21,330 nt of DNA from Gnetum montanum (lineage: Eukaryota; Streptophyta; Gnetopsida; Gnetales; Gnetaceae): positions 373,989-395,318 of the forward strand of contig MNCI01010839.1 in assembly GCA_015680685.1 (NCBI GenBank), written 5' to 3'. A program made the translations under genes and the position numbers. Numbering within the stretch: the stretch's first letter is position 1; the number at the start of each line of letters is the position of its first letter. Positions 10,818 to 19,509 of the stretch are shown here, piece by piece. A model generated the notes under the pieces. That model made no database searches. It saw only the letters and a program-made list of their open reading frames with translations, and was not told the DNA's origin.

Positions 10818-10945
10818 CTTGGAGTAGTGACAGATGGGGCCTAGACAGAGCTAGGCCTAGAAACCTCTAAAAACTCTCTTAAATGCTCATCCATCCTCTG
10901 AATTATGGGATTTTTTCTCTTCCCTCCTCCTTGTTTGTGTGCCAT
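10818..10945 (-). pseudogene. antisense gene, exon 1 (start codon, basic N-terminus)
   Basis: ATG at 10945-10943 lies in a favourable context (GCCATGGCA). The first residues MAHKQGGGKRKNP are strongly basic, like a nuclear-localisation or nucleic-acid-binding tail, followed by a short helix-like stretch (RMDEHLREFLEVSRPSS). One TAG interrupts it near the end. The exon closes CCAAG/GTAGGA, leaving phase 2, which exon 2 completes. Confidence 0.6.
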
Positions 10946-11639
10946 GGCAGACTCAACCTTGAGGAAGATTAAAATTAGGAAAAAACATAAGACTTCTACA
11001 TTGGCTATAGGGGAGATGGGAGGCTTCCACGCTAAAGATTATTTGTGTCTACCACAAGAATCTCTATTGGAGCTCTCCTCCAATGTGTTGTTACTATAGA
11101 ATGATAGTTATGATCAAAAATTGTGAAATATAACATATAAAATCCTTCTAAAACCTAAACAAAACCTAAGCTGCCAATTCCATGCACCATAACTATAAGT
11201 GCACTAAAGAAAAAGGGGGAAAATTCTAGTTCACATTGGTTTTGGGTGGGAAACAAATCTACTTTTTAAAACTTTAAGTTTTTGAGATGTGAGCCCCACC
11301 TTGCACCTTCACTTTTCATCAAAATTTGCATCAACGTTGAGACTTTTGCCAATTTTAACACTTCAAACATTATGGCAACCTTAATTTCATACATCCATGT
11401 TAGGAATTCCATTATTAGCATGGAAAATGTCCATTATTCTACAAATTCATTGGCATTATAATATCTTTCTATTTTTAGTAAGCTAGACTTATCTTTTTCA
11501 ACCGTAGGTTTTCAAAATTGGGTAAAATATGATAAAGGCTATGTACCATGGATTTCCATGGTAGGGAAATAGTTCCTAGAATAGAAGGAGTGTAACACTC
11601 ACTCTTACCTCCCAACACTCATCTAGCATAAGGCTTACT
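10946..11639 (-). other. upstream region of the antisense gene, no gene seen
   Basis: This would hold the promoter and 5' UTR of the antisense gene. A TTATAT stretch on the minus strand near 11140 is a weak TATA candidate. No coding frame is convincing on either strand; a plus-strand frame at 10905-11099 is the shadow of exon 1 and its upstream region. Confidence 0.35.
11544..11563. repeat. perfect 9-bp inverted repeat (hairpin)
   Basis: TACCATGGA-TT-TCCATGGTA is perfectly self-complementary around two bases. It stands just left of the 181-bp array, whose units carry a related TTCCATG...CATGGAA dyad, so it may be a remnant of one unit. Confidence 0.6.
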
Positions 11640-14400
11640 ACAAAGTGGATCCCACAGGACCCAAAACCCCTCCAAGCATCATCGACAACCTCAAAATCTT
11701 ACTAGACATAGTTACAACTAGTCAAAATCTAGGATTTGATGTGTTCCACATTGAGCCTTTTACCCTTATCATGGATAGATGGGGGAAGCTAAAAATAACC
11801 TAAATTAATAACCTAATGACTATTTCTTGATGTCCAGTGACCCTTAGACCCTGCTAGAACCCTCTTAAGCTTCCAAAAGTCCTAAAATGGGTTCAAAATG
11901 GTACAAATCTATCATCCCCCTCTCCTCCACACTAGGGCCACCATTCCTAGTATGGAAAAATGGGTTAGGTATCATGAGGCACTTATAAGCCTCCAAATTA
12001 TCAAATATTGGCACCCAAGATTGACCATCAACACCGGTAACCCTAGATGTTGACATGCATGGTTGATTGGCTATCAATTTGGCCTAGATCTAACTTTTTC
12101 TACTAAGGGGGACCTCTTCCATGCTAAGCCTTCCACCCTTATCATGTAAAAAATGTTGGAAGCCTAAAATCCCCCTAACAACCCTCAAAACAACTAGATC
12201 TTGACCTTAGGCACTGATGTCCAATACTAGTAACCCTATGAGCACTCATGCATGGCTAGATCAATCAAAAATAATCAAAAATATATTTCCCCATAATTTT
12301 CCACATTGATAATGAAAGCCCAATTTTGGAAAAATTGGGGAATCCCAATAAATGCATTATGAACCTTGAAATAGTCAAAATCCAATGTCAGATGATAGTA
12401 GGTGACATCAGCAACCTTAGGAGCCTACATGCATGCCTGAAAGTGATCATAGAGGATCAAAAAGCTTTTTCCAAATTTTTACACATTGAGAATGGAAGCC
12501 CTAGCATGGAGAAAGGGAAGAAGTCCAAAAAATTCTTTATCAACCTTGAAATAACCAAATTTTGACATCAAGTAGCAACAGTTGACATTAGCAATTGTGG
12601 AAGCCTGCATGCATGCTCAAAAGTCACCATAGAGAATAAAAAATATTTTCCCCCAATTTTTCATTCTAAGCATGGAAGCCCTAGCATGGAAAAAAGGGGG
12701 AAAGTCCAAGAAAATCCTTATGACCCTTGAAACATTCAAGTGTTAACAGTCGACTCCAGCAACCTAAGAAGCTTGCATGCATGTCTAAAAGTGATCAAAA
12801 AGATTTTCCCCAAATTTTCCATTCTAAGCATGGAATCTCCAATGTGGAAAAATGGGTAAAGTCCAAAAACCACTGATCAACCTTCAAGACAGTCAAATTT
12901 TAACACTAGGTATTGACCATCATCACTAGCAACCTCAGAGACCAACATGCATGACTAAAAATGATGCAAAAACATAAAAATATATTTTCCCCATTTTTCC
13001 ACACTAAGCATACTATCCCCAACATGGAAAGAAGGGGAGAAGTCCAAAAAACACTTAGAAATACTCAAGATTTTGAAAACTTGACACCAAACCCTTGTCC
13101 TCGACCTTGGTTCCCCATTTAACATCAAAATTAGCCTAGATCGTATATGCATTATTTTTTCATGCTAGGGATCCCTTTTTCCATGTTAAGGGTAGTAACC
13201 CCAATGTGAAAACTCAAAGGAGAACTTGTTTAAGACTCCTAAACACCTCAAAATGACGTCAAATGACCTATCATGCACTCTAGAATCCTGGTAGTAATCA
13301 TTAGAGTTGTTAGATTTTACAAAACTAATCTTAGATGGTTAAAAATCCATTTCCCCTTGTTTCCCATTTTGCATTCTACATCCACAATGTGAAAAATGAG
13401 GATGAAGTCAAAAAACCACTTAGGAATGTCCAAAACTACTAAATTTTGGCATACATACATAGCCCTTGACCCCAGCAACTCTAGAAGGTAATGTGCATAG
13501 TCAATTGTAATTCAAATTGCTCTAGATATAAGATTCCTATCTCTTCCACACTAGAGTAACTTCCCTAATGTGAAAACAAAGGGGGAAAGTTGCTTTTCCA
13601 CTTTTGGAGACAAGATGACACTCTCAGAAGCCAAAGATCTTTACAAAAGAATCCTAGGACATCATAGCCTCAATATTTTACTTGTTTGACCTCATTTCAA
13701 CCTTTAAAATTCATTCTTCCTATTATTCCATGATGGAGTAACTCCCCATTGTGTAAATATGGGGAAAGACCTTAAGTACTCTTAAACACCCTTCAAACAT
13801 GCCTGAAATTAGCTAGAAACTTGAAAAATCAAAGTATATAGCCTTCGGGGCCTAGAAACTTCATCAAAGTGCCCCAAAATCACTCTAAATTCATAAAACA
13901 AGTTTTTCCTTATTTTTCCATGCTAAGGACATTGTATCCAGTGTGGAAAAAATGGTTAAAGTGATTTCAACAGCTATTGACCCTCAAAATGACCTCAAAT
14001 TGCCTCAAAACAAAGCTAGGAGAGGCACAAGGTCCAAATCTAGACTCCAGCCATCTATTTAACCATGTTTGATCTCATGTTTGCTTGGATTTTGGTTTTC
14101 CATCCTAAACCCCCTCTTTTCCATGCTAGCCAATGTGGAAACAAGGGGGAAAGATTTTAGAACCTACTTTTTGACCTTTACAAACATTTGGGGAGCTCGA
14201 TTTTGATGGATCAAACCCTATGCTACCTTGGGAAGGTGTTAGGACCTCAATCTTGGACCTTTGCACACTTCAAAATCTAGTTTCCTTAGTCTCCATAATA
14301 AGGGCCCCCTATTTCCATGTTAAGCCCAACGTGGAAGCCTCAAAACATTATATTTTTTTATCTAAATAGCCTAGAAACAACCCTAATTGATTCCTAAACT
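11640..14400. repeat. ~181-bp satellite-like tandem array, ~15 degenerate units
   Basis: The motif TTCCA(C/T)(A/G)(T/C)T-TAAG...(A/T)TGTGGAAA...GGGGGAAAGTCC recurs at about 11757, 11938, 12120, 12302, 12482, 12663, 12831, 13001, 13182, 13371, 13548, 13729, 13919, 14101 and 14292. Spacing is 168-191, mean 181 bp. Units around 12300-13000 also share CAACCTTGAAA and CATGCATG blocks. Each unit holds a dyad in which TTCCAT-CTAAG faces CTAGCATGGAA. The same CTAGCATGGAA words occur in the LTR U3 at 18413-18447. No coding capacity is seen. The unit length is close to a nucleosome repeat. Confidence 0.85.
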
Positions 14401-15072
14401 CATCTAATAGCCTTGTAGCTTCAAAAAATGGCCTACTAAGGCCTAAACCTTGCAAAACCTAACACATTTTTACCTATATTAGCCAAATTTTATCATACAT
14501 AGCCTATTTTGCATGAATTTTTGACTTATCACGTAATGCTTTGGCTTAATTCTAGACTTATGTTGCCTTGTTGACCTTGTTAACCCTCAATGGCCTCTAG
14601 AAAACCTTAGATGTTCATTTTTTGTCTTAGTACAACTCTATTTACCTTTAATTGGCTTTTAAATGGTATCAAATAGTGGGGTTTGACCTTCCCTAAATAC
14701 CATTTGGCATCGTATCATTGTGGCCCACCAAGGCCTAAAACTAGCAAAATCGTTACCTTTATTGATCATTTGTAGCCTTACTCATTATATTTTCCCTTAT
14801 TTGACCTTTATGTGAGCTTTTTTCACCTCTATTACACTTTTTTAAATTAACCTTATCTCATTGCTGATCTTGGATGGCCTGGACTACATTAGAGTTGTAT
14901 ATGTTTATGGCATTTTAATATTATTTATTCACTTTTACCCAAGTGGCACTTAATATGCTTTTGGTTGATCTACAAGAGCAAAGTATGAGTACCTAGAAGT
15001 AAATAAATTTGCCTTTATGTCTACATGGACCTCACGGTGATATTAAATAGTGTATTAACCCTGGTTTCCTAA
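14401..15072 (+). other. spacer before pol with two stray 29-bp units
   Basis: Non-coding sequence holding single diverged copies of the 29-bp unit at 14425-14453 (GGCCTACTAAGGCC core) and 14717-14745 (GGCCCACCAAGGCC core, ending AAACTAGC). The rest is T-rich with no clear frame. Confidence 0.6.
14717..14745 (+). repeat. isolated 29-bp hairpin unit
   Basis: It matches the type-A unit of the 5277-5595 array over its whole length: ATTGTGGCCCACCAAGGCC, then TAAAACTAGC. The companion copy at 14425-14453 is less complete. Confidence 0.75.
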
Positions 15073-15790
15073 ATCTTGAGCCTGAGTCTTGTAGATCACA
15101 TAGCCTCAATAGAGAAACCTCTAGAATGGCCTGAAAACCTAGTCAAAATCCTTAACTTAGAAGCAGGAGATATAACTGAAGACTCTCTAGTCGAGGTTTC
15201 TATCACAACACATAGTGGTGAGGATAAAACCCCTAAACTAAGTTCCCCACTAGATCCTCAATGTGCCTAAGACATCACTAAAGTATTACAAGATAACATT
15301 TAGTTATTTTCCTGGTCATATGAAGATTTTCCAAGCCTAGATCCACATCTAGTCTAGCACAACATCATACCAGACCCTAGCATTAGACTAGTTAAGCAAA
15401 AAGTGCAAAATATTAGACTTGATTTGGCCTTGGTAGTTTGTGATGAAATCTCAAAGCTCTATCAAGATGATTTCATTAGAGTTTTTGATTACATAGAATG
15501 GGTATCCAACATAGTGGTAGTTCTTAAAAAAAATGGGAGTATTCATATTGCATTGATTTTTGAGACCTAAATGAAGAAACCATTAAGGATGACTTCCCTT
15601 TGCATATTATTGATCAACTTATTGATACTACTATTGGACATGCCTTACTATCCTTTATGGATGAATTCTTGGAATATAACCAAATTAGGATCAACCTAAA
15701 GCACCAACTGAGCATGACCTTTATGACTCCATGGGGTACTTTTATTATACCCTAATTCCCTTTGGCCTTAAGAATGTCAACATAATTTGC
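15073..15790 (+). pseudogene. pol: pol: reverse transcriptase, N-terminal half only
   Basis: RT would copy the element RNA into DNA. The frame opens after TAA at 15070-15072. RT blocks appear in order: DYIEWVSNIVVVLKKNG (about 15487-15537), CIDF-DLNEETIKDDFPL (about 15555-15603, R lost to TGA), IIDQLIDTTIGHALLSFMDE (to about 15665) with the first catalytic Asp, then TPWGTF (about 15726-15743). The frame shifts at an A8 run (15526-15533). After a trace of the FGLKNA motif near 15760-15780, the sequence jumps: the YxDD box, thumb and conventional RNase H are absent, presumably deleted. Nonfunctional. Confidence 0.87.
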
Positions 15791-16440
15791 AATGACAACA
15801 TACTCAAAGCCATAATGACCAACATCTATGAAAGTAGCTACATAGCCTGATGGAAATCCATAACCATAGAGTTCAACCTCCATGATGTCTCACAATCCTT
15901 AACAAAAGGTCAACCTATAGTCATACAACTCACAGTATCACCTATTGATGACCAAGTAGCCATAGATCCTAAGCTCCCTAATGAACACATTAACATAATT
16001 AGCCAAGTGCCCAAGGGTTATGAGGTAGTCATGAACTTTAACAAAGCTTTAACCACCCATGGGGCTAGTGCTGCTACCATCATAACATTCCCATATGGTG
16101 AAATCCAACCATTTTCCTATTGTTCTAGGTTCCCATGAACCAACAACATAGAAGAATATGAGGACTTGATCAGAGAGATAATGATAGCTCATGACCTAGG
16201 AATTAGATGCCTAGCCATCAAAGGTGATTCACAACTCATCATTAACCAAGTAACCAAAGTCTATGCATGCAAAGCTAAGCACTTAAAACCTTACTATGAT
16301 CTAGGGAAGTAGTTGTTACAATGATTCAAAGATGTTCATATCCAACACATACCTTGAAATGAAAACATCATAGCTAATTCAATTGTAACATTAGCCCTTA
16401 GTGTGATGTCAAATGTGTTTAGCAAGTTGTCCACCTTAAC
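15791..16440 (+). pseudogene. pol: pol: archaeal-type RNase H domain (aRNH) remnant
   Basis: This segment reads in one frame up to integrase. The RNase H fold of the second, archaeal-like type found in Tat-lineage elements is recognisable: VVMNFNKALTTHGASAATI (about 16027-16085; the usual first Asp position reads Asn), NNIEEYEDLIREIMIAHDLG (about 16144-16203) with the catalytic Glu, and GDSQLIINQV (about 16224-16253) with an Asp, then AKHLKPYYDL. It is interrupted by TGA and TAG stops. The part before 16000 is a linker that follows the deletion joint. It would have degraded RNA in the RNA-DNA hybrid. Confidence 0.8.
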
Positions 16441-17674
16441 CATGGACTGTGCTACTCCCATGACATAGAACACTGAGGATACCTTTGTGGTTGTCATTCA
16501 TACTGCTCCCAAGGAGTTGTATGATGATATCAAATTTTACCTTATCCACAGTGAATCCTCACAAGGTATGACTACTTCTTAGAAGGACACCATACATAAG
16601 TGATCAAAGTAGTATGTCATTGTAGGTGATAGCACATTATGTTGACGATCCTATAATATCATACTCCTAAAATGCTTAGGTAAAACTATGGTTAGGCTAC
16701 TATTGGCCCATAGGGAAAATGACTGCCTACAAAAAATTAAACAATGTGACACATGCCAATGATATAGCAACCTGATACATATATCACTACCTAAGTTACA
16801 TACAACCCAGATGATGTTGTCATTTCAATGATGGGGATTGGATATCATTGGACCTATAACACCTAAGGCTTCTACATAACATAACTTCATCATCACTGCA
16901 ACCAAATACTTTACCAAGTGGGTTGAGGCCATTCCCCTAAGGAAGACAACTTCTAAACAAGTTTTTAAATTTATCCTAGACAACATTGTAGCTTGTTTTG
17001 GAATACGCATGACCATAGTTACAAACAATAAGCCTTAATTTAGTAGCCAAGAAACCAAAGATTTCTATCACAACCTCAACATTAAGCATTCTTTCTCATT
17101 ACCTTACTACCTTCAAGCCAATGAACAAGTACAAGCAAGCAGCAAGGCCATCATCAACTTGCTCAAGAAGATTCTCAACAATAGGAAGTGGAAGTGGCAT
17201 GAGTAGCTTGTTCATGCACTATGAAAATATAGAACAACATATTTCATTGCAATCAACATGACCCCTTATAGCCTTGTTTATGGTTTTGAAGTTGTTTTAC
17301 CTTTTGAATTACAAGTGCCATCACTCTAAGTAGCCTTCAAAGACTTCATCAACAACAAGTAGAGCAAGGAGTTGCAGATAGTAGCACTAGATTTGATGGA
17401 TGAGTGGCATATGCAACTACTTGCTCACATCAAGCATTTTCAAGAGAGGTAGAAGCAAAAACATCACCATAACTTAAGCATGTGGAAGATCAAAGAGGAA
17501 AACCTAGTCCTCAAGGCTATCTGTGAGCATGTAGACAAATTCTTAACCAACTAGAAAGGGTTCTTTCTTATCACCAAAGCCTATGAGAATGGAGCATTTA
17601 GAATAGCTGACATGAATGTGAATGAGTTGGCCAATCCAATCAATCACTCCTATCTAAAGCCATACTACATGTAG
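16441..17674 (+). pseudogene. pol: pol: integrase remnant
   Basis: Integrase would insert the DNA copy into the chromosome. The end of the zinc-binding domain (QKIKQCDTC, about 16731-16757) and the rve core are in the same frame as aRNH. The first catalytic Asp is present in WGLDIIGPI (codon 16841-16843). The second reads Asn in TIVTNNKP (17024-17026), and the Glu reads Gln in ANEQVQASSK (17132-17134). The C-terminal part (YENGAFRIADMNVNELANPI ... SYLKPYY, about 17580-17668) is typical of gypsy pol ends, and TAG at 17672-17674 is the probable natural stop. Many TAG/TGA stops. Nonfunctional. Confidence 0.87.
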
Positions 17675-17703
17675 TGAATGATCATCAATAAGTGAGCCTA
17701 CTT

Positions 17704-17790
17704 TCAATGGTCTGCTATGAGCTTAAACTAGCAACATGCCCTACCAAGGCCTTAAACTAGTGCCATGGCCTACCACAATCTTAAACTAAC
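17704..17790 (+). repeat. three 29-bp units downstream of pol
   Basis: Three exact-length units (17704-17732, 17733-17761, 17762-17790) of the same family as 5277-5595, ending TTAAACTAGC, TTAAACTAGT and TTAAACTAAC. Their stems are partly broken. They start 30 bases after the pol stop, mirroring the array that follows gag-pro. Confidence 0.88.
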
Positions 17791-17910
17791 AACATTGGTA
17801 ACCTTGATAGCCTAACTCTCATGTGGCCTGTATGCATTATGATGTTATAATATGCAATGGTGTTTTGTATTCTTTGTTAGTTCCTCTTAGGTTAATCCTC
17901 TAGGCACCAA

Positions 17911-17918
17911 CAAAGAGG
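17911..17918 (+). promoter_or_regulatory. candidate polypurine tract
   Basis: CAAAGAGG directly precedes TGTCATTG, the proposed start of the 3' LTR. It is short and the LTR start cannot be verified against the truncated 5' LTR. Confidence 0.4.
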
Positions 17919-18319
17919 TGTCATTGAAACACCACAAAATGTTTTAGGTTATAACTAATCTTCATCATGTAGCTTTCACCCCATGAAATCGGAGGTAAAA
18001 TTTCATTATAACCATGAAAATCGTAACCCAGAATGAGCAATTTCACATACTTTATACTTTTGGGGATGAAAAATGCCTCATAAGTGGTCAAAGCCTCATT
18101 CTTCAAGTGAAAAATGTTACCTAGTATCTATATTTGGGCTTGGGGGTCAAAAATGCCTTTTGGAACACCAAAAAGGATAATTTAATAGGTCTTATGGGGG
18201 GTATGAATTTTTCTACATGGGAAACACTTACAAGAGGGTAGATCTCACCTACCCTTAATGTGGAAGGGAGGGGTTTGGAAACTTTTTCCCCTTTCAACAT
18301 GGAGACCAAATGCACAACT

Positions 18320-18442
18320 TAGATACTTTCCCCCAACTTGGAAACTTTCTCCCTAGCTTGGAAAGTTTCCCCCCATTCTAGAAACTTTTACCCCAGCCTA
18401 GGAAGTTTTCCCTCTAGCATGGAAAATCCAATCCCCTAGCAT
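18320..18442 (+). repeat. 20-21-bp tandem repeats in LTR U3
   Basis: Six degenerate copies of GGAAACTTTC-CCC-CCTAG-TT follow at spacing 20-22 (GGAAA/GGAAG-type starts at 18340, 18360, 18380, 18401, 18421 and 18442). They lie about 300-400 bp upstream of the TATA box, a usual place for LTR enhancer repeats. The CTAGCATGGAA words recur in the 181-bp array. Confidence 0.75.
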
Positions 18443-18736
18443 GGAAGTCACAAGGAGAAAAATTCATCAATTCATGCACTTCAATGTTGACCAATCATGT
18501 CAATAAGCATGTTGGAGGGCTCAGAGTGGAAGATTCATCTCCAGCATAAAAGGTGCGCCTTAGTTCCTATTTATAGCAAATGGAATGGCCAGGGGGGAAG
18601 CACTTACTATGTATAGTAACCCCCCAATTTGGGCATCCATCTCACCTAAACTTAGAGCAAATTTGCAGCCCTTTTTCAACCAAGTTTGCAATTGTTTCAT
18701 AGCCAATTTACAACCCCATTAATGGCCCAAAGATCC

Positions 18737-18743
18737 TATAAAA
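18737..18743 (+). promoter_or_regulatory. TATA box of the 3' LTR
   Basis: TATAAAA in the same GATCCTATAAAAGC context as in the 5' LTR. Confidence 0.6.
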
Positions 18744-19266
18744 GCTACTCTCCAACACCATTTATAGGTTCAAAAACTTTTTGGCATACAAGAAATTTTG
18801 GTTCTAGATTTTTTAGCAAGTTAAGAAAATTTTTGCTCAAGCAATTTTCATACACACAATTCCACACTAGGGGCATTTTTAGGCACTCAAGAGCTCTTTG
18901 TAATGCTAAACATAGAAAGAGCTCTTTGTGCATTCTCTTGAACCCTAGCATGGAAGTAGTGATGCCTTGAGACTTTGTAGATTTTTAGTTTTAACACTAC
19001 ACTTTTGGGGTTTCAAACCCAATGAGGAGCAACTTAGCATCGAAATATTCCACCTTTCTCATCCCAATAGTAACCCAATTGGTAGATTCAAGGTTGTAGT
19101 AGCAAAGGAAGATTCAATAACATTAAGAGTGGCTTAGCACCTAGATCATGGAGCACATCACATTAGCTTCAATAGGCTTTGAACTATTTCTCAAGTAAAC
19201 CCTCCTTTTTTGCTCATCTAGGCATCATTTGTACACATTTCTCTAACTTATTCTTTATCCTTTCTT

Positions 19267-19272
19267 AATAAA
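19267..19272 (+). terminator. polyadenylation signal of the 3' LTR
   Basis: AATAAA in a 20-base block identical to the 5' LTR copy. It would end the genomic transcript of the element. Confidence 0.55.
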
Positions 19273-19509
19273 GTTTTAAGCTTTAAGTTTTTTTTTCAAA
19301 AGTAAACTTATTATTTGTGCATTATTCAAATCTAGTTATATTTTCATGCTTTGAATTTCATAGTTCTCAGTTGATCTGTCATACCGACCAAGGTGCCTTG
19401 AATTCGATTTTTATCACAAAGGCCTTGGGAATTTAGGGTTGTGAAAATACTTGCATCAAGGATTCTTGGCTTTCATTCTAGAAATCAAGGGTTTTGGTTA
19501 CAACAAGTA

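Larger units (their letters stand above)
5933..10945 (-). pseudogene. antisense eight-exon accessory gene, unknown product, decayed
   Basis: I do not recognise the product. On the minus strand, exons fit at 10945-10818, 9470-9027, 8948-8686, 8574-7522, 7418-7244, 7156-7016, 6921-6098 and 6010-5933, about 3.1 kb of coding sequence or ~1035 codons. All proposed introns are GT-AG, mostly U-rich with good pyrimidine tracts (for example TTTTGTTTCATGTAG before exon 2, and GTAAGG after exon 6). The coding phase carries over at every junction, with an alternative donor needed after exon 4. In-frame stops are nearly all TAG or TGA, and one frameshift lies near 7790-7840. It sits between gag-pro and pol, opposite to them. 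Antisense accessory genes are known in Tat-type elements such as Grande, but near the 3' end. Capture of a host gene is the alternative. Confidence 0.72.
402..19505 (+). mobile_element. degenerate giant Ty3/gypsy LTR retrotransposon, Tat/Ogre-like
   Basis: Two related LTRs in direct orientation enclose gag, protease, RT, an RNase H-type domain and integrase in the Ty3/gypsy order. All coding parts are broken by stops and frameshifts. The archaeal-type RNase H just before integrase is known from the plant Tat lineage, which fits the length of about 19 kb. Between protease (ends 5101) and pol (starts 15073) lie about 10 kb of extra sequence: a 29-bp array, a minus-strand multi-exon gene and a 181-bp array. 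The left LTR lacks its first ~690 bp, so target-site duplications cannot be tested. Lineage assignment is inference from motif content; the gypsy identity is firm. Confidence 0.85.
17919..19505 (+). repeat. 3' LTR, about 1.59 kb
   Basis: The right part (18612-19504) aligns with the 5' LTR at 402-1312. The upstream part has no partner in the window because the 5' LTR is truncated. The start is set at TG 17919 after the purine tract, and the end near CAACA 19505, where similarity with the 5' copy ends, giving TGT...ACA ends. It holds a 20-bp repeat cluster in U3 (18320-18442), TATAAAA at 18737-18743 and AATAAA at 19267-19272. Confidence 0.75.

Noticed and set aside
10905-11099. Plus-strand 64-codon frame
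   Set aside because: Overlaps antisense exon 1 and its upstream region; no homology or codon-like pattern.
15526-15533. Programmed frameshift at an A8 run in RT
   Set aside because: The region already carries many stops; simple homopolymer slippage during decay or a sequencing error explains it.
18686-18970. Frames on both strands in the LTR
   Set aside because: They lie across the TATA and R regions and have no counterpart frame in the other LTR beyond short stretches.
402-19505. Endogenous pararetrovirus or virus-derived element
   Set aside because: Integrase, LTRs and gypsy-type domain order identify an LTR retrotransposon; no movement, coat or envelope-like protein is seen.
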